NCBI GenBank assembly: GCA_958496175.1
Contig: OY292279.1
Coordinates: 12,524,001-12,588,000, forward strand
DNA length: 64,000 nt
Direction: 5' to 3'
Source of the DNA: Sisyra terminalis
Lineage: Eukaryota; Arthropoda; Insecta; Neuroptera; Sisyridae
Part shown: in pieces, positions 1 to 11,397 of the stretch
How the letters are laid out: each line of letters starts with the position of its first letter
Numbering within the stretch: position 1 is the stretch's first letter
The notes under the pieces: model-generated
Database searches by the model: none
What the model was told of the DNA's origin: nothing
The model's input: only the letters and a program-made list of their open reading frames with translations
Position numbers and translations under genes: made by a program

Positions 1-1720
1 AAGGTAGCGCAAACTGCCATTGACTTGGTCCGACATGAAACGCGACCCAAACCTATCCACTTCAATAACGAGCAAATAACAACGGAACCACCCTTGATTT
101 ACCGACGTAAGTCGAATACTTGATGCATTAGTCTTCAAGATTGATACAAAGACGCATTTGTTCGCATTAAATCGAACAACTCTGACCTGATAGTTGCAAA
201 CCTTTTTTCACAAAGATTTAAACTTTTTACTTTGGATTTACAATTCTCCTTCCCATTTCCTTTAAGTATCCATCAATTTTCCAAACATAAACTGTAATTA
301 ATTACAACCGAAACAACTCGTAAATACAAAAAACAATGTTGAACATGACGACAAGGGTATTCGCACAATGTTTATTTCAGTGAATTTTTTATATATTTGA
401 TGGGGTTGTGGGTGGAATGTTGTACATTTTTGTGGACACAAGGCATGAAATCACGTTTTAACAAAAAAAAAATCCAATTGTATTTTTTTTTTTATCATGT
501 AAGATAAAAATAATAGTACAAATTATTTTATTAATGTACAAACCACAATCTAATGATGAAAAAATTAAAATTTAACATGTGTTCAAGTGAGTGGGATATA
601 ATTTCATATTATCGAATTTAATTGAAATTTAATATGCATTTATCTACCCACATAAAATATTGAAAATGGGAGTTTTTAAATTTTAATTATTGGTTGTTTG
701 TAATTTTATGTTGTGCAAAATTTGAGGACTATTTATTTTTATTGATAAATTATCCATTGGAATAATGAGGTAACAGGCTTTTTGTAAATTGATCAAACTT
801 GTATTTAAAATAGGGTGAAATTGGAAACAGTTTATTTGAAACTCGAATTATTCGCCATATTTATATTTCAACTATTGAAATACCATAGACTTTGACTAAT
901 TCGACATTTTTTAATTGATTTGAAGGTATCAGTTTCTTTAAAATAATTTAAATTCGTCATTTTTGATTAAAGCAAAGAAAGCAAAAAAAAAGTTTATTCT
1001 CATTATTCTGGAGGCCTTTCTTTAAAGTTCTTTCGAGTCCTTTAAGAACTATTACTCTTCATATTTGTTCTAGTTTCAGTTGATCAGGACTGCTTCTAAG
1101 GTAAACCATAGCATATAGCCAATTGAATTTTTATGTAAATTTCTTAACTCAAATAGTACATGAAAGGTATTTTCCTCTCCCCTACCGTATTTCTTATATG
1201 CAGTTGAATCAGTACCTTTTTTTATTTGGAAATACTTTCTCAAGTTTAATATTCTGTCAAAAAACTTATCAGTATTCTGATATCCTTTCCAGGTCTATTA
1301 TTGAAATATTTCAAAGATTCCTTGCCTATGTCGTATGACTCAATTTCTTTATCTCTTTATTGAATACAACGTAATTCAACAGTCTTTGGCTGTTTAAAAT
1401 TTTTAAAATTTATTCAATTACAATAAATATTACTTGATGATGACAAACAGGATTGTTTAACTATCCCATTGTCCAAATGGGATCGATAATTAAAATATAT
1501 CTTGCGCTAATGAAAACTTTTGTAAATTATTCAAATGTAATTGAAATATTTTGCAAATTATGTAACTAATTATGTAACATATTTTGCCTGATTACAAAGT
1601 TTTTGGCGTAGTAATGAACAAATTTATCAATAGTCTAAAAATGTAGTTACTGATTATCATTGATAATCTAGTGTAATAATCACAGGTTTATCATCGGCAA
1701 GGAGTATTTAGCCTTCATTT
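1..1720. other. AT-rich non-coding stretch
   Basis: I see no gene, RNA or bounded mobile element here. Open frames are short, biased to Phe/Leu/Ile/Tyr by base composition, and lack recognisable domains. Homopolymer A and T runs are common. Confidence 0.5.
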
Positions 1721-1904
1721 AAGCAGGCCATTCACGCTCCGACTTTCAGTCCAACTTGCGGTCCGACTTTCGAAGTTGGATCTAAAATCGGATCGTGAAT
1801 GGTGTTGTTGGAAGTTTGATGTCTATGACTATTCGGATCATTTAGGCGATCCAACTAGTAGTCCGACTAGTTGGACAGCAAATCGGAGCGTGAATGGCCT
1901 GCTT
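1721..1904. mobile_element. small MITE with 22-bp perfect TIRs
   Basis: The ends 1721-1742 and 1883-1904 are perfect 22-bp inverted repeats beginning AAGCAGGCCATTCACGC. Similarity continues inward less perfectly (a GTCCAACT motif occurs in both arms). The 184-bp interior has no coding capacity and is richer in GC than its flanks. This is the structure of a non-autonomous DNA transposon. I could not fix a target duplication (the flanks are ATTT and TGTC), so the superfamily is open. Confidence 0.8.
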
Positions 1905-2553
1905 TGTCGAAAAAAAATCGTTTGTTAAGATCTTTAACAATTTTAAAAAGCATACTCTTTGTGTTAAATGTGCACCTTTTTGAATGTTTTATTCTTCAAG
2001 CCTTGCTTATAAAACCAAATAGTCAAAATAATTTTAATTATCCCATACAAATTATCTTAAGGCGTTAAGAATAGATGGAAAGGTGTTCTACAAAATTAAT
2101 GAATAGTGAAAAAAAGTATTTAGGGGGCTGCATACTGTAAAATTGGAAATGAATTTGATGTTCATAAAATTCTTATTGTTGGAAAATAAATAATAATTTA
2201 AAATTGTTTTCTATTTCAAAATAAATTAACTGTTGATATCCCAGAATCTCAGAACTAATTAAATAACTACACAAAATTGGAAATATCAACAAAATTTGAA
2301 CAGAATACCGAAAAAATCTCGAATGTTTTGTACACTGTTCAGTGTTTATATTTCATTTTTCTTCCCGTTCCTTTATATCGTCAAAATTTCCTTAAAAAAT
2401 TCGTATTCAATTTATAACAATACAATTAATTTCTTATAAGTTTGTTTTCCAAGCTCAAAAGATGAAACCAATGAAACCATACTATGCTACTTGTTATCGT
2501 TTATTATTGCTTAAAAAATAATTTTATGTTAATATACTTAAATGGTGGCAAAA
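1905..2553. other. AT-rich non-coding stretch
   Basis: No recognisable gene or repeat; only short composition-driven open frames. Confidence 0.5.
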
Positions 2554-2724
2554 CCTACTGGTGGCCGAGGGGTCATGGCGATCGCTTCAAAACTGGTAAG
2601 GTGTTAGATTTGATCCTTGTATTGAGCAAATTTTCGATATTTCTCGATTATAAAGTTTTATTAATTCTAGAGTCGCCGAAGACCTTGGTAGTCATAAAAC
2701 GACGGTAAATAAAAATTAAAATTA
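2554..2724 (+). mobile_element. tRNA-Ser-like SINE with target duplication
   Basis: The head contains GTGGCCGAGGGGTCATGGCG (2561-2580), very close to the A-box and D-arm of eukaryotic tRNA-Ser. A degenerate B-box (GATTTGATCC) follows about 40 bases later. A tRNA-unrelated body then ends in an A-rich tail (TAAATAAAAATTAAAATTA). The 9-mer GTGGCAAAA flanks the unit at 2545-2553 and 2725-2733 and reads as a target-site duplication. The tRNA fold is not complete, so a retroposed SINE is more likely than a functional tRNA gene. The 3' tail would show which non-LTR element mobilised it. Confidence 0.7.
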
Positions 2725-2733
2725 GTGGCAAAA

Positions 2734-5337
2734 ATCATTGAAAAAAATCGATTTATCTTTCAAATATTCAATGTTTTTTACATCATTGTTATAATATCAA
2801 TATTTTTATGAGCAAAGATGCATGCCTGCATGAGATGGCAAAAGGCTGATGATAATAAAATCATCTTTATCACTAAAAAAAAAATCTTGGAACCAAATAT
2901 TACTTTCTGGTTCTCCTTAGATGAACGATAAAACAAGTACTAAAATCTAGTAGTTTTTTTCACCCTTAATGGTTTTAGGTGTATAATTCAACATTGGCTA
3001 TTGATCATTAATTTTTTCTACCAAAACTTTAAAAAAATATAATAGTTATACTCATTCTCACCAAATTGTTTATATGCAAACTACCGCTATTTAGTCTAGC
3101 ATTAAATATATTTATCATGGCAAATTTTACAAAAGCAGGTATGAAATATAAAAATGTATGTACCTCCCCTTTGAAATAGTAAAAAATGCGATTGAAGTTT
3201 CAAATAAATATAATGATCATCCATACTCATAAGGTAACTTAATATGTGTACATGCTATGCAAAATTATCAAAATGTTCGGCATAAAAATAAATCCTTTGT
3301 AACAACAAACAGTTTTGACAAAAAAATATAATTTGTTTCAATATTATTTTATGTGTGAAACAATTATTCTTTTCAATGGTATTATTTCACTGTTTATTCA
3401 AATTACGGTGCAAAAAATACGGTATTGTTTTTTTTTTCTGTTATAAAAAATTATTTTCAAATAAAATATCTGTGTAAAAAATCAGCGAAAGGAATTTTTT
3501 TGCCAGCAGATATGTTTTTATTTTATTTTCTTGCGGAGAAAATACACGAAAACGCAATTTATTTACAATCGGAAAAAAATTATGGCAACAATAATAGCCA
3601 AATACGAGATAATCCTTCGACATATTGTATGCGAAAGCAAAAAAAAAAATATAAAATTGACACAGACGCAAGCAATGATTGGCTCAAATCTAAAATCCAA
3701 ATAGCTTGTCTTGCATCGAATAGGAAAATAAGCACAAAAATGAATGAACTGGAAGTGGCTTTAAGTGAACAGCAACATCGACCACAAGAGGGATGAAAAT
3801 ATGAAACGATGAGGGAATTTTTTTGCCCCCATACCATTTTTGGTTTGAGATTGGTTCGGTCGGTTTTTCAATATGTTTTTTCCTCGTTTACTGCTCTTGG
3901 TCGAAACGGATGATTGAGTGATAGGAAAAAGTTTGATGGAAAAGGATGGCGGCTAATAAAAACGCATTCACATATTATTATTGTTATTACTCGAACGATA
4001 ACAAAGCCGAAGACTTAATACATAACTTGAGGCCCGGACTTGGATTGCGATGAGCAGCTTTCGTATGAGTTTTGTGGCCTTTATTCTCCAGCTTCATAGT
4101 CCGTCTTTCTATTGTGCTGATATCGACATAAAAATAATACCGTTATTGGTCGTCGTCAATACATTCAACCCCTATACGCTCGTCTATTCAACCCCTTTTT
4201 CATCCCCCAACTCGAAAATGCTTCAACTCATGGAACACTTATCCTTCGACTCTCATTGCAGAACTATACGCGCGTATACCATCCAACCCTCATCCCCAAC
4301 GATTTCATATTGAATACAATGTTCCTTTAATACGCGGGTGGGTTTATTTCAGACAACCAACCATCAAATGCTCACCATCTTCTAACCAATTTTTCCGATA
4401 AGGCTTTTTCCATTCATAAACTTGCAATAAACAGATAATACTTCTCCCCCCCCAAAAAAAAAAATCCAAATTAAAATATTTTTTTTTGATAAATCTATAA
4501 AAAAATAAATAATGTAATAAATCTTGTTCCCAATAGGTTACGTTTTCAATTTACCAAGTGTAAGCGTTCAAAAATACGTTCGTGTTTCACCCACGAACAT
4601 CGCGTTCTTCCCGTGCTATTCTAAGCAACGCTATTTTCATCCCTCCCGATCGAAAATGTTGTAGTATCATTTATTTTAGTTAGAACTAACAATACTAGAA
4701 ATCTTGACAAACTTGAATTTATTATGTCTTATAACTGCGAAGGCCTGAAATCGAAATAGAATTCGCGAGCTTCATATAAAAAGACGAGCTCGTCAAGTGA
4801 ACTATATGGGGGTTGGAGGGTGGGCTAATGTTGCTGGGGTGTTTATTTCCGAAGAACTATTGTGAGTGGTTGTACGATTTCGGGAATGGTTAATGGTTTT
4901 GATATTGTTTATTGCGAATGTGTCTGTAAGTTTGCACCCTCGACGCAAGGGGATGAAGTGGAAAATTCGTAGATTAAAATGCACATGTTGTGGGGATTTA
5001 TTTGCGATTTTTTATGGTTCGCTCTTGAATTAATTGAGTTAAAGCCTGAATTTTATTATATCGAAGCTAAGAGTCGTAAACTACAATAAATTGTAATAAA
5101 AATGTTTTTATTTTGCGTTGTAAAGAAGTAAATGCTGAAATTATGATAAAAAGTAAAAAAAAAAACTGTTTTTGATTTCCAAGTGTTTATTAAGAAAATT
5201 TCCCATTTATTAGTTAGGATCAATCATTTTCTCTTCAAAAATAATCCGGAAAATCGTACTATCTTCGATGAAAATAATATCACTGGTTCAAAAATATCCC
5301 TAAAGCTTTTATGTTTGACAAAGAAACCACTAATAGA
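2734..5337. other. non-coding stretch, less AT-rich 3.8-5.0 kb
   Basis: No supported gene. From about 3.8 to 5.0 kb the sequence is less AT-rich with scattered CpG and few long homopolymers, unlike the repeat-derived DNA around it. Frames there are short and show no domain. It may be unique intronic or regulatory sequence; nothing in it assigns a role. Confidence 0.4.
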
Positions 5338-5460
5338 TGATAAAATTCAGATCTCAGCTTTTATTAAATAAGACAAACATTTCAGGTTATTTAAGATCGG
5401 TTTTTCTATTTAAAAAAATATTAAATAAAAAAACCGATCTTAAACAACCTGAATTGTCTT
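5338..5460. repeat. short fold-back copy of the 43.7-kb repeat family
   Basis: Two arms around AAGATCGGTTTTT and AAAAACCGATCTT form an imperfect inverted repeat with an AT-only loop. The outer sequence (ATTCAGATCTCAGC, then AACCTGAATTGTCTTC) also occurs at the large palindrome near 43.7-44.0 kb, so both belong to one dispersed family. No coding capacity. Confidence 0.65.
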
Positions 5461-5624
5461 CTTTTTTGTTTTTTATGCAGTGGATACGATGACAGGTTCC
5501 ATCGTCATGCATTAATACATTTAAAGTTCCTATGCGTCGAAGATCATTAAAATTTGGTTTCAAAATATCATCCATTATCTTTAAATTTTGATTCCTGCTC
5601 ATTGTACCCCCCACAAATTACAGT

Positions 5625-5683
5625 GGTCCAGGACCATCTTCTGAGATACAGGACCATCTTCTGAGATACAGTACCATATCATT
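5625..5683. repeat. short tandem duplication
   Basis: The segment CAGGACCATCTTCTGAGATA occurs twice in a row, followed by a partial third start (CAGTACCAT). It looks like simple local slippage, with no gene attached. Confidence 0.7.
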
Positions 5684-7440
5684 GTACTGTGGATGTCTTA
5701 TAAATTTTGATTAACATTCCTTATAATATTGTTCTTAGAATAAATTTATAGTTCTCGGTCATAACTTCTAACCGATACTCATCGCTAGAAACTACCATTA
5801 AAAAAATCAATTATATAACATATTGAAATATAAATTATTTGATAAATAGAATTATATAAGAAATGTATTATCAATTATTTAAATTAATCTATAATCTTCT
5901 ACAATTTATTATTGATACTGGCAAACTGAAACTCGGTTTTCTAAAAAGCTTTAGCTTTTTAACCGGGCGCCTATATTTAAAGCCAGCTTCATAAAAACCG
6001 CCTTCGTAACGTCCTCTTGAAAATTATTATTCCAGAATAAAATATATAGAAATACATTTTTTTTTGGATTTAGAAAAACCATTTTCAATTGCTCTCTTTT
6101 AAGATCTTTCGATCTTTTCGAGGCGTTTTTTTCCTGACTTCTTCCCAATTTCGTCGATTGTTGAGATTCATTCGATTTGATGATGACTTTTTGTGATTTC
6201 CCATTACGGTTTGATGATAAATTTTCTCTTTTCTTACAATTTCTCAAAAATAAATTTTTTTGGTCACTATTAAAGCTAATATGGCTGATCGTTTTTTTTT
6301 ACTTATATCTTTATTTTAACCCATTTCTTAATACTCAATTACCAATAGGGCAACAATCGTATTTTACTCTTAACAATTGTGTTGAAATAATTAAAATGTT
6401 ATTTTAGATGTAAACAAAATTTAAAATAGTAAAAGCTTCCGAGAGTACTTATAATGAAACGGAGATATAACCAGTTGAAGGTTTTGCGAATTAATGACAA
6501 TTTTATATTATTTTTTTTTGAAACTTCTTATACTTTTCCAGAAGTTGCTAAATGATATATTAAATAGGGGTAAGTTATATAAATGAATCCCAGAAAATGT
6601 GTAGGGCTTAAAGATAATTAATATTAAAATAAATTGTTTCAATAGTCCTTATTCTAATAAAATAAGAGGATTTATAATTGCTACTACCTTTGTTTCTTTA
6701 TGAAACAGATCGATGTTTTAAGGAATTGTGATAAAATGGCCAGAGACTGTAAAGTTTTTACTAAAATTCTTCCTTTTGGTTATCAGAAGTCTTACAAATA
6801 GACTATTTGGATAAAATTTAGACCTAATATTGTTCTCCTAATGTTCAATAATCAAGGTTTTTTAAATTACATATTTTGAAGGAATTAGAAAACAAAATCT
6901 TGTTGTAATTTTAAATTTATTTTCTTCATTGACCATTGTAAACGTATGATTGATGCAACTTTGGTGTTACCTATTAAATTTGAATTTTTTATATGAATAT
7001 TTTGACAATCCGCTCTGACAGTGGTTACTATAAGGTTGAAGTCACATTGACGAAATTTTAAGCTTTGTGCTTAAATTTTGAATTTTTATTATTCTTAAGC
7101 TTGCATTATTTTCTAAATGACTTTTTGAACTTGGTAATATTAATATTTCAGTAATAAAATATATAACTTTGGGAACTTACATTATCAAATTAGGCTAAAA
7201 AGCATTGGCCTGAAAGCATTGGTTCTTGATAATTTTCTACAAAAGTGTTAGGAGAAGGCTTTTCGGGACAGGGGGCATCAATTGAAGTGATTGAGATGAC
7301 AGATCAAATGGAGAAACTTATAACGTGAAATGTTATTTTTAAGATCATATAATCACCAGAAATAGAGCATTAGGGAACAAGCATTAGAGATATAGTGAAC
7401 TTCGGTAATGCAACCGAAGCTTACTATTGTTCTTTTATAT
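5684..7440. other. AT-rich non-coding stretch
   Basis: No recognisable gene. A lysine- and serine-rich minus frame at 5951-6247 starts at TTG and has no homologue that I recognise, so I do not call it. Confidence 0.45.
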
Positions 7441-7444
7441 ATTA

Positions 7445-8330
7445 CTAGTAGTTACCCGTTGCATTCGCAACTAAAGGTTTTATCTCAATAAAATGTTTAA
7501 TATGAGATAATGTAGAGTTAATCAACAATCGAAATTTTAAATTTAATAATCAGTGTTGTTAATATAAAAAAAGTTTATCTACAATTTTATTAAGAAATAA
7601 AATATAAGTCTTTTTTTATATTATTTTAATAACATTTTAAATACCGTCATTTCACTAAATTAGTATGGGAGTTTAATACTTATGTAGTACTTATACCAAA
7701 TAGGCGATTTTAAATTTTGGTTCGTTTTTCAAAAATCAAACTTTTAAAATCTATTTTATTTTATGAACCAATGGTTGTGTTCTGGAGTAATTATATATTC
7801 GGCTGAAAAGCATTAAGGTAGCAATTTTTTGCCATTTATTTCACTGTCAATTCAAATATAAAATTTTCGATACTAACTTTTTTTCGGTATTTACAACAAT
7901 TTGACAACCAATTATTGTTATTGAAAATAAATAAAATATTCGAATTTACTTTTCCGCTTTTGATCTATTTCCAACAATTTTGTATGTACAACGTCCAAAT
8001 GTGCGAAATCGAATAGCTTTTTAGCCATGTTAAGTTTTTCGTTTTGCATTGTATTTTCAAATATAAGTGCACATTTGTGTCAATGAAATTTGGAAAGTGT
8101 TTCCTTATACAATGCAGATATATAATAAGAAAGGGTTTTAGAAACTTCCTCCCCTAAAAGAGTGAAAAACGCTAGCAAAGTTTGTACGGGATAACGTTAA
8201 ATAAACAATCGAAATTTCAAATTTAATAATCAATCAAAGTCCGTTAAAAGCGAACCGTTATTACTGCTTAATATAAAACAAAGTTGATTTATAATTAGAA
8301 ACAAAATCTTAGGGTCTGCTTACAAATTTA
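7445..8330. mobile_element. Helitron-like fragment
   Basis: The interior from about 7503 to 8190 is a diverged copy of 14389-15080 in the same orientation, with many shared 15-30 base blocks. At the left edge the minus strand shows a Helitron-type 3' end: a GTTGC/GCAAC hairpin (7458-7471), 9 bases, then CTAG ending at 7445 before T. That terminus points opposite to the one at 15361, so this is probably a composite of two Helitron fragments. No Rep/helicase frame is present. Confidence 0.5.
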
Positions 8331-8460
8331 AACTCTGGTAAATAGATATATCTGAAAAGGTTAAGTTAAGTTTATAAGTGAGCATTATGTTTTTTGGCTT
8401 TCACATATTGTAAACCTGAAAATCCGAAATACGTATTCACAAATAAATACATTAGTGATT

Positions 8461-8622
8461 GAGTATCAAGATTTATAAAATACACAGGTGGCCTCATGCG
8501 CCACGTGACGTATACAGAAGAAATTCGTGCATATCTTCATACTGATTCAAATTTCAAAATTCTTCGTATGACGTCATTTTTTTTTTAATGGGGCAACCTG
8601 TGTAATTTATAAACCTTGAGTC
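8461..8622. mobile_element. small TIR element
   Basis: Imperfect inverted repeats of about 33 bp (core TTTATAAAATACACAGGT left, TTTATAAATTACACAGGT on the right complement) bound a 162-bp segment with no coding capacity. The interior carries CACGTGACG and TATGACGTCAT. The structure fits a decayed MITE; no clear target duplication was found. Confidence 0.55.
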
Positions 8623-10508
8623 AGTACCCCTACCAACGTTTTGAATGCGTAAGTGGGGATAACAGAACGCATGTGCATAGCCCATTCTGCACGGACGCAT
8701 GGCAAGATAGCCAATTTATATATATGAAGCTTCTTGTATTTATTCAAGAACCAATCTCGTTAATGTTTAAAAAGTGATTTTTTATTGTTAAAATTTAAAA
8801 TTATTGCTATATTTTTTGAATTAATTGTTCAATGGAATAATAAATTTGGAAATCAAAAATAACTTTCTTGTAATAAATTATTAATTGTGTTACTTATAAC
8901 TGTTTAAAGTGAATCAAAAAGCTCTTTAGTTTTGAAAAAAAACAACTAAACGCATGAAATTCAAATCTTCAACGAAATGTTCATTATTAAAATGAAGATT
9001 TAGTTTGCACGCCTGAGACTCACAAAGCTTTGCACACGATATCTTAATAAAATTAGCGATGTAAATTACTTTTGATTAATTCTGTCTGTTCATAATTTCG
9101 TTTATAGCACATATAAATTCATTAATTCTTATCAAATTGCACAGGAAAAATCGTCGAAAAATTAAACTCATTAAAAAACATGAGACAAATAAAATATAAA
9201 AGCTCAGTGCAGAAAAAAAAGTACTTACTTTTTTTACGGTTTCTTTATAAGGGCAGGTTTCGAAAGTAGAGCTCGGGTGAAATCCTCACGTAATAAATCT
9301 TAATAATAACAACAATGATAATCATAATAATAACAACTGTGCGGATCATCGCTAGGGGGTTAAAGCTTAACGTTTAATGAGATTTCACTGCATTTTCTCT
9401 ACGCGAATATAAAGCGCACTAAAGTCTATGATGTTTCCTATTCTCCCTATTGGAGACGTACATTTCCATCTCAACCCCCATTGAAAATTTACTCTATTTG
9501 CAAGCCTGTCTTATCCTTGCTACGATAGTTGTGTAAACCATAAACATATACGAGTATGTACGTTATAAACTTACATCCGTTTACTACGTTTTTCAAATTT
9601 TTGTCGGTGAAATTCTAAATGCCATTTTCGCGTTAGATAATGGTTTATCTTTTTTTTTTTGTATATTCGGTTACTTATATTTACCTCTGGCAATCTTTCC
9701 AGGTTCTCGTGGTTGCCTCTTCAGGTACATTTGTGTGGCGTATGTGTGAAGATTATGAATGGAAATGACTTTAAAGTAATAAAAACTTTTCTCATTATCT
9801 GTATGTTAGTATGGTGCACTTTATTTATTTTTAAATACATAAATTTTTCCCTCGGTCGTCTTAAACCAGAAATGTATCAAAGAAAAGAGAAACATTTAAG
9901 GTATGATCGAATGTATAAAAAGACGATAAAAAGCTCAGATTTTGTAACTTTATAATGATTTATTTGAGTTTATTAAAAGTTGCACATTTGTTTTACTTTC
10001 TCCCTGAATAAATATTAAAAAAAAATATATTTTCAGGGTATAACAAACTGTTCTATTAAATTTAAGGGGATATAACTTTTTTCAACAAAAAAAATATGTT
10101 TTGTCTTCTAATTTCCTTTATAAATAACTAATGTATTTCTGGAAAAAGGATTTTTTTATGATTATGGTTCCTAAAGTTCCTTTTTTACTGTAGTTACAGT
10201 TATGGCATAGCTCGTTATCTATTTTTTTTCCTTTGTTCTGGGAGCCTCTCATAAAAGTTCTTCTGCGGTATGTCCTAAAAAGACTATTGCGCCCAGTTCA
10301 TAATCTATAGTATAAGGTTACAAAATTAAACTGCATTTTTATGGTCACTAGTTCTACGCAAAAGTCAAGACCTCACGATCGTCTTAAAGGGAGGAAGTCA
10401 CTGATATGGAAAATGATCTGGTAAAAGTGGCTTTTAGAAACTGAGTCCAAACATCCCAAGATATTGAACTGTTTATACAATATATAAAATATATTGTGGT
10501 CTAATTTA
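8623..10508. other. non-coding stretch with a less AT-rich patch
   Basis: No gene supported. About 9.23-9.75 kb is less AT-rich, with several CpG, and is free of recognisable repeats. It could be regulatory or intronic sequence; the sequence alone does not say. Confidence 0.4.
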
Positions 10509-11397
10509 TCTATTATTATAAAGAGGAAAGATTTGATTGTTTGTTTGCTTTGAATAGACTCCGAAACTGCTTGACCGATTTGAAAAATTCTTTCACTATT
10601 GGGAAGCTACACTATTTCCGGTGAACATAGGCTATATTAACTTTCAAAAAAGTTAGGGATCCATACTTAAACTGCAATAATGCAACCCAAGGTGTGAAAA
10701 AATTACCAAAAAACATTCTTTCATCGCGTGCGCTGCGAAAACTGTTGGTTATAGAACAAAATAATATAGTACGATTTTGCAGAACATATCATTATCTACA
10801 AAAAATATAGCGACAGCACATGTCTAACTATTATAGTTATGTCACAATAAGTGTTTTTCATTTTAAAATTTATACTTTGGGATTAACCCTTATAAAAAAA
10901 AATGACTTCATATTTAAGTTTGCTTCAATACCATTATACAACTTTTTGAGTTATTTTATTTGAACAATCCATTCGAAAGATATCACAAGTTTAGAAATGT
11001 AAGTTATTTGAAAAATCTTTACTTATAATTAAGACCAACTTTATTAAACTTGGCGATATTTTTTATTTATGTATAGATGCTGATTGATTTACAGATTATT
11101 TGGTTTACGGTAGGCATACCTACCGTAGCTATACGCAATAGACATACTCTTTTTAGATATTTATAAATATTTTTTGAAAATTAATTGATTATTACATAGA
11201 ACTATACTATTTTTTGCAACAGTTTATGAAGTGTATCTTTTTAAAGTTGACAAAATAATGTTTTTAAGTATGATTATGCTTTCCGTAAAAAAAGTAAGAA
11301 AAATACAATTTTTCATATACCACTACAAATGGACAATTTGAAAAGAAAACATAATCTACACCTACGTTACGCAGACGAAGTGGCGGGGATCAGCTAG
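10509..11397 (+). mobile_element. non-autonomous Helitron, both ends visible
   Basis: The element starts TCTATTATTATAAAGAGG directly after an A and ends ATCAGCTAG directly before a T, matching the Helitron rule of 5'-TC, 3'-CTRR and insertion between A and T. The 5' region carries the TTTGTTTGCTTTGAATAGAC and GACCGATTTGAAAAATTC blocks that I associate with arthropod Helitrons. The subterminal 3' hairpin is decayed (GCAGACGAAGTGGCGGGG). The last 250 bp match the 3' end of the copy at 15.1-15.36 kb. At 889 bp it has no Rep/helicase frame and depends on an autonomous relative. Confidence 0.75.

Noticed and set aside
3425..3837. Overlapping 60-120 codon frames on both strands
   Set aside because: They overlap on both strands, lack domains, and have composition typical of chance frames.
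5951..6247. 98-codon basic minus frame
   Set aside because: Starts at TTG, has no recognisable domain and no splice or promoter support.
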